The notes under the pieces: model-generated
The model's input: only the letters and a program-made list of their open reading frames with translations
Told to the model about the DNA's origin: nothing
Database searches by the model: none
Source of the DNA: Synechococcus sp. MEDNS5
GTDB lineage: Bacteria; Cyanobacteriota; Cyanobacteriia; PCC-6307; Cyanobiaceae
Assembly: GCF_014279875.1 (NCBI RefSeq)
Contig: NZ_CP047952.1
Span: forward strand, 1,488,001 to 1,552,000
Direction of reading: 5' to 3'
DNA: 64,000 nt
Position numbers and translations under genes: made by a program
Shown here: piece by piece, positions 55,489 through 63,826 of the stretch
Position numbering within the stretch: the stretch's first letter is position 1
How the letters are laid out: each line of letters opens with the position of its first letter

Positions 55489-56820
55489 ATGCCAACTAGG
55501 CGCAAAGGGGAGGAATGGGCCGATTCAGTGCGGGCTCAGCTCAAGGCGGAAGTGGGCTTGGGATGGACCATCGCCAACCATGTGCAAAGGGGTATCGCCA
55601 CCGGACGCACCAAACTCACGCACCGAAACTCAGATGGGCAGCGCAGCAGCGTGATGCTCGACATCCCCTTTCAAAAAGCCAATAGCCGCAAGTTGCTCAA
55701 TCGAGTGGCGGCGATTGCTGAGCAAATGAACCAAACCCCAACACTGTCGTTAGCAGAGGCTACAAATGCCAATGCTGATCTGATCGAGAACAACACTTCC
55801 TCAAGCCCGGCAATCGGGTGGTCGGCAATCAAAACCAAATTCCTCAAAACCAAAGCAGGGCTGAGAAGCAACACCCTCAAAGACCTGACCTTGAGGATCG
55901 ATCGCACCATCAAAGCTTTGGAATCCAAACCAATCCCCAGGTCCGGGGTGTCAGCGCTTGAGCGCTACAAGGAGCTGTTCTTCCTAGGTCCGAATGGGGA
56001 AGAGAGCGGCCCAAACGCGCAACTACAAGTGGGCGGTCTTGGTCGCAAACGCAACCTGGGAGATGCAGCGGCGTTTCTCAATTTCGCGGTTGATCGCTGC
56101 GGTCTCCCGCCTCGCTACCGGCCACCCGACGCCAAGCGCATCCGAGAACTCGTTGGACAACCAGCCCAACACCACCAAGCGAGACTTACCCCGGCACTGC
56201 TTCCCGAGCAATTCACAGCTCTACTGGACGCCCTGCAAGAAGCTGGCAAAAACGATCTTTACCTTGCTGTCGGCTTAGTTGGCTATCTGGGCTTGAGGCC
56301 AGCAGAACTCGCAGTTTTGAGCGTGGACAAGGGCGTCGCCCAAGTGAGTTGCATCAAGCGCAACGCCAACACGATGGACAAACAACAACCTCCCAGGGTG
56401 GTGGCCCCCCTTGAGATTGATGGCCGAGGCAATGAAGGAGAACGACTATTAGCTGCTTACGCGGACGGCACCATGCGGCTGCCCAAGGCTCTGCGCAATC
56501 AAATCAAAAGGGTGATTGATCCCAAACACCCCAACCCCACCAACACCTTTCAAGTGGTGGGAGCTGAATTTGCTCAGCAATTAAACCGATTTTGCTATTG
56601 GAAAGGGCTCGTCGAAGCGCAACCTGAACTGTCTCCCTATGCACTAAGGCATGGATTTGCCTGGCGAGCCACGTTTGGAGCCAACCGAATGGCGGTCAGA
56701 GCAGCAGCAAAACTGCTCGGCCATGACGTGGCCACCCACCACCGGCACTACGGAGGCTGGATAAATCAAGAAGAAACACTCAAAGAAGTCGAGCGATTCA
56801 ATAATCAGATCAACCACTAA
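55489..56820 (+). CDS. tyrosine recombinase (integrase)
   Basis: The 443-aa protein starts at ATG 55489 after an AGGAGG site at 55480-55485. An earlier TTG at 55447 would read through the repeats and is unlikely. Catalytic residues are the Arg in GYLGLRPAELAVL (about residue 270), the Arg-His in SPYALRHGFAW (about 387-388; the usual first His is Tyr), the His in LLGHDVATHH (about 412) and the nucleophile Tyr in HYGGW (about 421). The N-terminal half is the DNA-binding/core-binding part. It catalyses site-specific integration/excision, here most likely at tRNA-Ala. Confidence 0.92.
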   Translation: MPTRRKGEEWADSVRAQLKAEVGLGWTIANHVQRGIATGRTKLTHRNSDGQRSSVMLDIPFQKANSRKLLNRVAAIAEQMNQTPTLSLAEATNANADLIENNTSSSPAIGWSAIKTKFLKTKAGLRSNTLKDLTLRIDRTIKALESKPIPRSGVSALERYKELFFLGPNGEESGPNAQLQVGGLGRKRNLGDAAAFLNFAVDRCGLPPRYRPPDAKRIRELVGQPAQHHQARLTPALLPEQFTALLDALQEAGKNDLYLAVGLVGYLGLRPAELAVLSVDKGVAQVSCIKRNANTMDKQQPPRVVAPLEIDGRGNEGERLLAAYADGTMRLPKALRNQIKRVIDPKHPNPTNTFQVVGAEFAQQLNRFCYWKGLVEAQPELSPYALRHGFAWRATFGANRMAVRAAAKLLGHDVATHHRHYGGWINQEETLKEVERFNNQINH

Positions 56821-56839
56821 ATATAGCGGGGAAGATATT

Positions 56840-56861
56840 TTCGTGTCCATGTCAACACGAA
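56840..56861 (+). promoter_or_regulatory. 7-bp inverted repeat TTCGTGT/ACACGAA
   Basis: A perfect inverted repeat with an 8-nt spacer lies just after the integrase stop and 107 nt before the next gene. There is no T-run after it, so it is more likely an operator or structured RNA than a terminator. The remainder of 56862-56968 shows no gene. Confidence 0.4.
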
Positions 56862-56968
56862 TAATGGCTTAGAAGCCGTAACAGGAAGCGACTTGTTGAG
56901 AGATGGATAAGCTCAATATGTCCGGAGGGAATCGTCCTTCGCGGAAACCCTGTAACCAGTAGTCAGCA

Positions 56969-57202
56969 ATGCTGAAAACCTCACAAGCCGCGCCATTAAT
57001 TGGCATCAGTCAAGGCCATCTCAAGCGGCAGATGGATAGCAAAGGTGGCCCATTACGCCACGGCCATCACTACTTTCTGGGCCCGACCAAAAATTCTCCG
57101 ATCCTCTGGGACGTGGAAGCCGTGAGAGCCGAGTTCGACCGGCTAGGCATGCTGCACCGCAAAGGTGAGCAACTGCTGAACGACATCCACAACGCCAGCT
57201 GA
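56969..57202 (+). CDS. winged-helix / excisionase-like DNA-binding protein, 77 aa
   Basis: The N-terminal half has a helix-turn-helix pattern (LKTSQAAPLIGISQGHLKRQ), followed by a short wing (HHYFLGPTKNSPILWDV) and a C-terminal helix VEAVRAEFDRLGML. AlpA/Xis-type proteins have this build and position beside the integrase. Role inferred: recombination directionality factor or regulator. Confidence 0.65.
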   Translation: MLKTSQAAPLIGISQGHLKRQMDSKGGPLRHGHHYFLGPTKNSPILWDVEAVRAEFDRLGMLHRKGEQLLNDIHNAS

Positions 57203-57210
57203 GGATAGAA

Positions 57211-58302
57211 ATGGCCAACACAATTAGCGCCGGCCTCGGGGTTTCGTTAGACCTGAGTGTAGGTAACTCCCTGCTAATACAGCAGGATGTCGAAGGATTT
57301 TCTCGCCCTGTTGCCACTGCTTTTCCGGCTTGCCAGGAAGGTGATGATGCGCAAAAAGGTGCGCAAATCGATCTGGATGCAGCCCAAGCCCATTGGCATC
57401 TGGATCTATTGGGGCGCAATGAGCGTGAAACCAACATTCGCGCCATTCCCCACAAAGGCAAGAAAGCTGCTGCGTTCAACGGAAACTTTGCCTTGGATCT
57501 CGAAAGGGTTCCCAGATGGCAAGCCGGTGGCCGCGGGATTTACCTGCAGGTGAACCCTGGGGGCACCAAAGCCGCTGAGGTCACTGCGGGTATCGCACTC
57601 TTTTTTGAGTACGACACCATGGCTCGCGATAAGCAACTGGGCATCTGGGATGAGCTGGAGTTCCCTCAGCCCAGCTTTCAAGTCGACACCGGCGGCAAGT
57701 CAATCCATCACTACTACGTGCTGGCGCAGCCGATTGAGGTTTCGCTCTGGACAGAGCTGATGGAGCGGTTGATCAACAGCGCACCGGGCTGTGATATGAG
57801 CTGCAAAGGTGCCAATCGCTTAATGCGCCTCGCAGGCGGTTATTACATCGACCGCCATGGCGTAGCCATCGACCAGAGCCGAATCGTCAATGCCAGCGGC
57901 AAGCGCTACAGCGCACAGCAGTTGGACCAACACTTGCCCAACCTTGCAGCTCCAGAACCAAGGCATCAACACACCGGCTGCGGCAGACCACCAAAACCCA
58001 AACAAAGGAAAGAGGCAGCAAACTTGCGGGTGATCGGAGAAGCACTGGATTGCATTCCACGCCGAACCGCCGGTGGAGGCACCTACGCCGATTACCGAAC
58101 CATCCTTTGGGGATTGAAGGCAGCTTGCGCTGATGCGGGCTACGGCGATGAGGTGGCTATCGAATTGATGGAATCCCACAGCCCAAGCCATCAATGCGGC
58201 TGGGATGTGACGCAGGTGTGCCGATCAGGAGGCGAGCAAATCACTGCCGGCAGTTTTTGGTGGCACGCCCAACAAGCTGGCTGGAGGCCCTGCCATGAGT
58301 GA
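57211..58302 (+). CDS. RepB-like archaeo-eukaryotic-type primase with PriCT-like C-terminus
   Basis: The 363-aa protein has AEP-like features: GIALFFEYDTMARD at residues 127-140 gives an acidic motif (E..D), GGKSIHHYYVLAQPI at 161-175 gives the S-x-H motif, and GANRLMRLAGGYYIDRHG at 200-217 is the third motif. A hydrophilic linker at 250-270 precedes a helical end (TYADYRTILWGLKAACADAG, GYGDEVAIELMES, SFWWHAQQAGW) resembling primase C-terminal domains. Such proteins prime replication of plasmids and satellites. Its stop overlaps the next gene by 8 bp. Confidence 0.78.
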   Translation: MANTISAGLGVSLDLSVGNSLLIQQDVEGFSRPVATAFPACQEGDDAQKGAQIDLDAAQAHWHLDLLGRNERETNIRAIPHKGKKAAAFNGNFALDLERVPRWQAGGRGIYLQVNPGGTKAAEVTAGIALFFEYDTMARDKQLGIWDELEFPQPSFQVDTGGKSIHHYYVLAQPIEVSLWTELMERLINSAPGCDMSCKGANRLMRLAGGYYIDRHGVAIDQSRIVNASGKRYSAQQLDQHLPNLAAPEPRHQHTGCGRPPKPKQRKEAANLRVIGEALDCIPRRTAGGGTYADYRTILWGLKAACADAGYGDEVAIELMESHSPSHQCGWDVTQVCRSGGEQITAGSFWWHAQQAGWRPCHE

Positions 58303-59737
58303 GATCAACAAGGTTGTTGAGCGTCATCTCACCTTGGCTCCCGCAGAGGTCAGCGCTGCTGGTGACGCCATCCAGGCCCAAAACGCACTGCTGATCCAAC
58401 GTCAGCACTTCAGCTTTGAGCAGCTATTGCCAGCGGATCTTGCTGCTGCATTGGAACTCATCCAGGAACCGTTACCCACTGATCCACTGTCAGCTGTTTT
58501 GACGCTGCTCTGCGGCTACAGCGGTTTACTGCCGTTGGGCATGCGGGTGGCAGCGAGTCATCAGTACAGCGTTCCCTGCAACCTGTTCCTTGCCAACGTC
58601 GCCCCATCTGGGGTCGCCAAAACAGCGGTTAAGCAACGGCTAATTGATGACCCCGCCAAGGAGCTGAGGCTCCATTACAAGCTCCGCCATCAAAACGCCA
58701 CCGAGCGTTGGCGGGAAGCTTGCAAAGGAGTGAAAAAAGACGAGCGCCCACCAGCACCAAAGCCCCTCTTTCCGCATTTGCAGGACTACACACCAGAAGC
58801 TTTGGCAATTCAGTTAGAGCTGCATGAAGCAGACGGGATGGGGCTGCTGATCGTGCGCGATGAGATTGCTGGTCTTCTGCAGGCCGTAGAAGCAGACAGC
58901 AAACGGGGTCGCGGCACCGGGGAAGCGCAATTGCTGGAGCTGTTCGATGGCACCGGCACCACCAGCATCCGAGTCGATGGGGGGTCACGCCATTACGAGC
59001 GCAGCCATGTGTCATTGCTCGGCAACATCCAACCGCTCAAGCTCAAGGAGCTGGTCAACGGTGAGGACAGCACCGGTAAGTTTGCACGCTTCCTGTTCAA
59101 CCAACTTCCGGTGATGCCTTTGGCATTAAGGGATGAGGATCCAAGCGAGCAGGAGCGACATGACCACGACAAAGCCCAATGGCTCTTGAAGCAGTGTGCC
59201 GAGCGTTTCCATCAGCTCACGCCAACCTCGCTGGAATTAGATCAGCCAGCGCGAGCGCACCTGAACCGATGGTTTCACGGCCATCAGATCCAGGCGCAAC
59301 TGCCGGGTACTGCGTCGGTCAAAGCAGCCTTACTGGGTAAAACCTCAGGCCACGCTCTGCGCTTAGCAGGGTTGTTCCACCTCACAGCCCATCTACGCGA
59401 ACCCGAGCAAAGGCTCAAGATCAACATCAACACCATGGAGCTGGCCACTGAGATCGTGGATCAACTGGTAGAGGAAACGCTGCTGTTCCATCAGCACCAA
59501 CCCACCATCACAACGGTGTTGATGGAGCGGCTGCACAGCTACAGCTGGAATGGCGGGCAGCCCAAGCCACTGCGATGGCAAGAGGCCAAGCAAAAGGTCT
59601 GCACCACCCAAGCCCTCCGGGATTGCGGGGCTAAGGGGTTTGCCGAGGTAGTTCGTCAGCTGGAAACCTCAGGTTACGGACACTGCAATGACGAGACCCC
59701 CGTTACCTACATCGCCTCCAAAGCGATGGCGGCCTAG
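58295..59737 (+). CDS. DUF3987-like P-loop ATPase (probable replication helicase)
   Basis: The 480-aa product has ANVAPSGVAKTAVKQRL (residues 100-116), a Walker A in which the glycine before Lys-Thr is Ala, and GMGLLIVRDEIAGLL (181-195), a Walker B with DE. Further conserved-looking segments are LLELFDGTGTTSIRVDGG and HVSLLGNIQPLKLKELV, where the asparagine fits sensor I. The C-terminal part is helical. These match the DUF3987/VirE-like superfamily found with primases on satellites. It is coupled to the primase by an 8-bp overlap. Confidence 0.78.
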   Translation: MSEINKVVERHLTLAPAEVSAAGDAIQAQNALLIQRQHFSFEQLLPADLAAALELIQEPLPTDPLSAVLTLLCGYSGLLPLGMRVAASHQYSVPCNLFLANVAPSGVAKTAVKQRLIDDPAKELRLHYKLRHQNATERWREACKGVKKDERPPAPKPLFPHLQDYTPEALAIQLELHEADGMGLLIVRDEIAGLLQAVEADSKRGRGTGEAQLLELFDGTGTTSIRVDGGSRHYERSHVSLLGNIQPLKLKELVNGEDSTGKFARFLFNQLPVMPLALRDEDPSEQERHDHDKAQWLLKQCAERFHQLTPTSLELDQPARAHLNRWFHGHQIQAQLPGTASVKAALLGKTSGHALRLAGLFHLTAHLREPEQRLKININTMELATEIVDQLVEETLLFHQHQPTITTVLMERLHSYSWNGGQPKPLRWQEAKQKVCTTQALRDCGAKGFAEVVRQLETSGYGHCNDETPVTYIASKAMAA

Positions 59738-59981
59738 GGACACAGACACGAGCAGGCAACCCCTCTGTCTGCTCAAATCCATAGCAAAAACTAGATTCTC
59801 AGCAAATCAGGCAGCAGACATCGGTTTCCTGTGCTGGAGAAGTGATCTGGCGTGCCAAGTGGTGTCTGGATGCCTACAGAGCCAAAACGACTGGGGCACA
59901 GCCGATCGCTGCAGACACTCATGCTGCCTTCCCGTGACTGCCCATGCAGGTCTGATGCGAGAAGCAAGCCACTCAGAGACC

Positions 59982-60104
59982 ATGAGCAACCGTCTCAATC
60001 AGCAGGTCCCTCAAATGAGGGAGAACATCCCAAGAAATCAAGCCAAAAAATCCCTCAGATGGGTGATGGAAAAGCATGGATTGAAAACGATGCTGAACAC
60101 ATGA
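59982..60104 (+). CDS. possible 40-aa basic protein in the element
   Basis: ATG 59982 encodes MSNRLNQQVPQMRENIPRNQ and a basic helix KKSLRWVMEKHGLKTML. The frame is open further left, but that part has poor protein character. No clear ribosome site. The remainder of 59738-60121 has nothing else I can support. Confidence 0.3.
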   Translation: MSNRLNQQVPQMRENIPRNQAKKSLRWVMEKHGLKTMLNT

Positions 60105-60121
60105 CACACCCAACCTGAGCC

Positions 60122-60322
60122 ATGACCCAAGCCCATCCCGCTTGCAATCAGCAGTATTCACGCCTAGGCAAAGCAGCGATCACCTTCTTTGTGCGGGCTG
60201 ATGCGAAACCCAAGATCCGCGCCGCACTGGCAGATGCAGGTTTTGGTTGCAGCTATCAGGAGGGGATCACCAACATGCTGCGGGAACTGCTGGAATCGCA
60301 AGGCAGGGATCCGAAACTCTAG
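60122..60322 (+). CDS. hypothetical protein, 66 aa
   Basis: ATG 60122 gives a protein with beta-strand AAITFFVRADAKPKIRAALA and helix YQEGITNMLRELLESQG. This beta-helix build could be a ribbon-helix-helix DNA-binding or small regulatory protein. A strong terminator follows, marking the end of the integrase-primase transcription unit. Function unknown. Confidence 0.5.
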   Translation: MTQAHPACNQQYSRLGKAAITFFVRADAKPKIRAALADAGFGCSYQEGITNMLRELLESQGRDPKL

Positions 60323-60351
60323 GCCAAGCATTCAAGCTAGACGGCAAATCT

Positions 60352-60379
60352 AATTCGCTCTTGCCAGGGCGAATTTTTT
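60352..60379 (+). terminator. terminator closing the recombination/replication module
   Basis: The 9-bp stem AATTCGCTC/GGGCGAATT around TTGCCA is followed by a T-run (62.5% of the last eight bases are T). A T-G pair is the only non-canonical pair. It is expected to stop transcripts from the left. Confidence 0.85.
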
Positions 60380-60578
60380 ATGACTAAGAAGTGGTTACAT
60401 GACCACAAGGATGAGCACAAGCCTGCAACAAACAGCAGTTTAAGACCGACTCAAATGCAACACAAACAGGAAAAGTATGCTTTTTCTGCAAGGCCTAATA
60501 GAACTACTATTCATCATTCAAAGCGATTTCTCAGAGACTCTCAGGTACTTTTAATCTGATGTCCAGATTTCAGCGTAA
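60380..60578 (+). other. 199-bp AT-rich region before the RTX gene
   Basis: No gene is seen. The strand is AT-rich and would hold the promoter of the RTX gene; no unambiguous -10/-35 pair was identified. It separates the replication module from the possible cargo. Confidence 0.35.
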
Positions 60579-62549
60579 ATGCTCAACATCACAAAGAATG
60601 GAAACGGAAATGTTCAAGGCACAAATGGAAATCAATCCTTTTATGAAGACTTGAACATCAACATCTCCTCATCCAATGACTGGGGCTGGGCTCAAGCCGT
60701 TGGAGTGACAGGAGTCATAAACCTATTCGCCTCTCGACTCAACATCAACACACACGCCTCAGGCGCAGATCCATGGGCATACGGATTAAGCGACGCGCTC
60801 ATCAGCGCGACAAATCAAGCAGCGATTATCAACATTGACAGCTCAACGCTAAACAACGGCTGGTGGGACGACCCAGCCTACGGCTCATCCAATTCAACGA
60901 TCCAAACCGGAGACTACAACGACTCCATCATCATCAACGCCACAGCCTCTGGCGAGGCGTGGAAAGAATCTACCGCTCTGCATGGAAGCCACACCTCTAA
61001 TGAATTCTCCATTGACACAGCAGCAGGCAACGACACAGTCAGTTTAAAAGCGTCTGGAGCTAGCAGCCTTAGCTACGCAATACTAAACGCTTCAGTCAAT
61101 CTCGGATCGGGCAATGACCACATCACAATTGATGGCGACTGGTCTAGCTCATCGATTTTTGGCGGCGCCGGCGAAGACGTTGTCCAACTAAAAAGCACAA
61201 CAGGAAATGCCTCAATTGAGGTTACGGACTGGGAGGAGAAATCAGCAACAATCACCTCCGATGGAAGAGTACTGACAGTTGATGGATTTGAAAGGATAAT
61301 CTTATCGAATGGCTCAGTATTCAAATTCATCAACGATGTCTTTGGGAACCATAGCGACGATTACATCTCAACGGGAAACAGTATTGATCGAATTTACGCA
61401 AGCCATGGCGATGACATTGTTTACTCAGGAGATCAAGATGACGAAGTTTATGGCGAGCATGGCAACGACAACTTGCACGGCCAGAATGGAGATGATCAAC
61501 TATATGGAGGATATGGAATTGACAAGCTATATGGAGGAACAGGAGACGATATCATTGATGGCGGAGTAGGTGCTGACTACATGAGTGGCGGCGCAGGCAA
61601 TGATACCTACTACGTTGATAATGAAGGAGATGTGATTGATGACCGCGGTCTAGCCTCGGATGTTGACACAGTGGTACTGCAAGGAGCAGAGCGATTTACT
61701 CTCGGCAAAGGGGTTGAAGCAGCTACAGGAAACAGCTCCAACAACACTCTCAATGGCAACTCCGCCCATAACACCCTTGAGGGTGGTGCTGGTAATGACA
61801 CGCTTTACGGTGCAGCTGGTAATGACACCGTTAATGGTGGGTCAGGACGAGACACTGCATCGTTCTCTAGCCGCTCCAATCGCATCAATCTCAACACCAC
61901 CCGCTGGCAAAACACTGGCGACGGCAGAGATCGACTCATCTCCATCGAAAATGTCAATGCTGGAACCGGCAACGACAAAGTCACTGGCAGCCGTACTCAC
62001 AACACACTCAACGGGCAAAACGGTAACGATTGGCTTTACGGCAACCTCGGCAACGACACCATCAACGGCGGCTCAGGACATGACACCGCTCAGTTCTCTT
62101 CACGTTCCAATCGCATCAATCTCAACACCACCCGCTGGCAAAACACACGCGACGGGCGTGACCGACTTATCTCCATTGAAAACGTCAATGCTGGCTCCGG
62201 TAGCGATGTGATTACTGGCAACCGGGCGAGCAACACCCTTAACGGGCAAGCCGGCAATGACCGCCTCTACGGAGAAGGTGGCAACGATCTCCTCATCGGT
62301 GGTGGCGGCAAAGACCGCGTCTGGGGTCAGGGTGGTCGGGACACCTTCCGCATTCAGCGGGGTGACGGCTACACCATCATTGAAGACTTCAACAACGGCC
62401 AAGACCGCATTCAACTTGGTACAGGTGCATCAGGGCTCAGGATGCGTAACCGAGGTGATGACGTCTTCCTCTACCAACGTGGTGACCTCATGGCCATCGT
62501 TGAAGACGCAGCTGGTGACCTGCAAAGGAGTGATAATTACTTGGTCTGA
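60579..62549 (+). CDS. RTX-type calcium-binding repeat protein
   Basis: The 656-aa protein has no N-terminal signal. An N-terminal Asn/Ser-rich beta-helical region (MLNITKNGNGNVQGTN) is followed from about residue 260 by many GGxGxDxxx nonapeptides, e.g. YGGTGDDIIDGGVGADYMSG and YGEGGNDLLIGGGGKD. These bind Ca2+ and fold after secretion. The C-terminus (GQGGRDTFRIQRGDGYTIIE, DFNNGQDRIQLG) resembles type I secretion ends. A 77-aa unit is duplicated. Likely an exported surface or adhesion protein; no ABC exporter is adjacent. Low GC supports transfer. Confidence 0.88.
   Translation: MLNITKNGNGNVQGTNGNQSFYEDLNINISSSNDWGWAQAVGVTGVINLFASRLNINTHASGADPWAYGLSDALISATNQAAIINIDSSTLNNGWWDDPAYGSSNSTIQTGDYNDSIIINATASGEAWKESTALHGSHTSNEFSIDTAAGNDTVSLKASGASSLSYAILNASVNLGSGNDHITIDGDWSSSSIFGGAGEDVVQLKSTTGNASIEVTDWEEKSATITSDGRVLTVDGFERIILSNGSVFKFINDVFGNHSDDYISTGNSIDRIYASHGDDIVYSGDQDDEVYGEHGNDNLHGQNGDDQLYGGYGIDKLYGGTGDDIIDGGVGADYMSGGAGNDTYYVDNEGDVIDDRGLASDVDTVVLQGAERFTLGKGVEAATGNSSNNTLNGNSAHNTLEGGAGNDTLYGAAGNDTVNGGSGRDTASFSSRSNRINLNTTRWQNTGDGRDRLISIENVNAGTGNDKVTGSRTHNTLNGQNGNDWLYGNLGNDTINGGSGHDTAQFSSRSNRINLNTTRWQNTRDGRDRLISIENVNAGSGSDVITGNRASNTLNGQAGNDRLYGEGGNDLLIGGGGKDRVWGQGGRDTFRIQRGDGYTIIEDFNNGQDRIQLGTGASGLRMRNRGDDVFLYQRGDLMAIVEDAAGDLQRSDNYLV
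61818..62279 (+). repeat. tandem 231-bp duplication inside the RTX gene
   Basis: Units 61818-62048 and 62049-62279 encode near-identical 77-aa blocks with GGSGxDTAxFSSRSNRIN and NTxDGRDRLISIENVNAG. The central part is almost unchanged in DNA (a stretch of more than 40 identical bases), so the duplication is recent or maintained by conversion. Confidence 0.85.
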
Positions 62550-62655
62550 TCACCTGTCGGGAAGCCTGAAGCCTGAGGGCTGAAAGCTATACAAGACCCG
62601 ACAGGGGAAAGCAGGGGGCGTGGTTGTCGCTATCGAACTCCCGACAAAACATTCA

Positions 62656-62681
62656 CCCCGTCAGCAATGGCGGGGTTTTTT
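62656..62681 (+). terminator. terminator between the RTX and LuxR-type genes
   Basis: The stem CCCCG/CGGGG, extended by weaker pairs, is followed by six Ts on the plus strand. It lies about 107 nt after the RTX stop and overlaps the stop of the convergent regulator gene, so it may serve both. Confidence 0.75.
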
Positions 62682-63363
62682 AAATACCAGCTTTAATCGC
62701 TTTAATCACTGCCTGGGTGCGGTCTTTGACGCCCATCTTTCCAATGATGGAACTGACGTGAGTTTTCACTGTCTCTGCGCTCACAAACAAAGTGTCAGCA
62801 ATCTCCTTGTTGGTCATCCCGCAGGAGAGCACTTTCAGTACCTCCATCTCTCGATCAGACAATTCAGGCAAAAGCTGAGTGCCCTCATAGCCCGCCGCCG
62901 TCTGAACGGCCTTTGGGTAGTAGTTACCGCCTTCGGCAATGGCTGCAAGAGACCGAAAGAAGTCACCGTCGACCCCTTTTCCCAAAGAGCTGACAAACAT
63001 CACACCCTCAGCGAAGGCATCGAGTGCTTCTCTCACAACGGCCTGCGTCTCTCGGTGAAGGAACACCAAGGTTCTTGTCTTAGGGCTGTACTCCTTGACG
63101 TGTCTAGCAAGGCTGAGACCGTAGCCCTGCTCAAGGCTTTCAGTGACGAACAAGAGGTCAGGGCTTTTCTGATGGCAAGCATCAGCTGCCTCATCTTGAG
63201 TGGTGTAAGCCCCTATCAAGGTTTCGCTGATGACAGGAACAAGACTGAAAGAAGCAAGGGTCAGGAGGTCACCCATACAAGCCACTGCCGTCTTTCCAGC
63301 CAAGAGAGGCTTGCCCTGGTCAAAGGCTGAGCGGATCTGAGCGGATCGAAGCGAAAACTCCAT
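62680..63363 (-). CDS. orphan LuxR/NarL-type regulator with degenerate receiver domain
   Basis: The 227-aa protein has a receiver-like domain (residues 25-130) in which the phosphorylated Asp region PDLLFVTESLEQGYG has Thr/Glu instead of Asp. A LuxR-type HTH follows (LSDREMEVLKVLSCGMTNKE, then ETVKTHVSSIIGKMGVKDRT). It should bind DNA but not be switched by ordinary phosphorylation. No histidine kinase is adjacent. It may control the neighbouring RTX or secreted-protein genes, but that is inference. Confidence 0.85.
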   Translation of the reverse strand: MEFSLRSAQIRSAFDQGKPLLAGKTAVACMGDLLTLASFSLVPVISETLIGAYTTQDEAADACHQKSPDLLFVTESLEQGYGLSLARHVKEYSPKTRTLVFLHRETQAVVREALDAFAEGVMFVSSLGKGVDGDFFRSLAAIAEGGNYYPKAVQTAAGYEGTQLLPELSDREMEVLKVLSCGMTNKEIADTLFVSAETVKTHVSSIIGKMGVKDRTQAVIKAIKAGI

Positions 63364-63498
63364 ACCAGCACTTGTGTCTCCCCCATTGTGACCAGTGCAT
63401 TGGCTTCAGGACAGCACTTTTGGGTGATGTGGATGGAGGGGTGGAACGGCGATGGTGAAGAGGTCCAGGAGGGAGACCTCCACAACACCAAAACTCAA

Positions 63499-63789
63499 AT
63501 GAAACTCTTCAACGCAATCGCAAGTGCAGCTCTCATTGGCGCTTCATTTGTTGCCATCAATCCTGCCGAGGCACGCACTCATTGCACCACCAATCGCCAC
63601 GGAGCAAAAGTATGCTTTAAATGGCTTGGGGGCCGAAAAGCAAGTGTTGTTGTCGACGATAAGTTCAATAATACCGGCTACATCATGTGGGTTGATTGCA
63701 ATTCTGGAACATGGAGAGTCAGAGCGAATGATGGCTATTCTCGGGCTGACTTAAATCACGAAGCCAGAAAAGCCTGCACGCTGATCTGA
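63499..63789 (+). CDS. small secreted Cys-containing protein, 96 aa
   Basis: From ATG 63499 (MKLFNAIASAALIGASFVAI) the protein has a signal peptide cleaved after NPAEA. The mature part has four cysteines (THCTTNRHG, VCFKWL, WVDCNSG, KACTLI), suggesting two disulfides. The frame is open upstream to 63388, but that part is not signal-like. It is followed by a second gene of the same kind. Function unknown. Confidence 0.65.
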   Translation: MKLFNAIASAALIGASFVAINPAEARTHCTTNRHGAKVCFKWLGGRKASVVVDDKFNNTGYIMWVDCNSGTWRVRANDGYSRADLNHEARKACTLI

Positions 63790-63826
63790 ATTCTCGCTAA
63801 AGCATTTACATCCAATCCTCTGCATC

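Noticed and set aside
59688-60104. Longer 138-aa reading that includes the 40-aa frame
   Set aside because: It overlaps the end of the DUF3987-like gene, and its first two thirds are rich in Ser, Arg and Cys without protein character.
61818-62279. Possible CRISPR-like repeats
   Set aside because: The repeats are a 231-bp in-frame coding duplication and short Gly-Asp nonapeptide codons, not short palindromic repeats with unique spacers.
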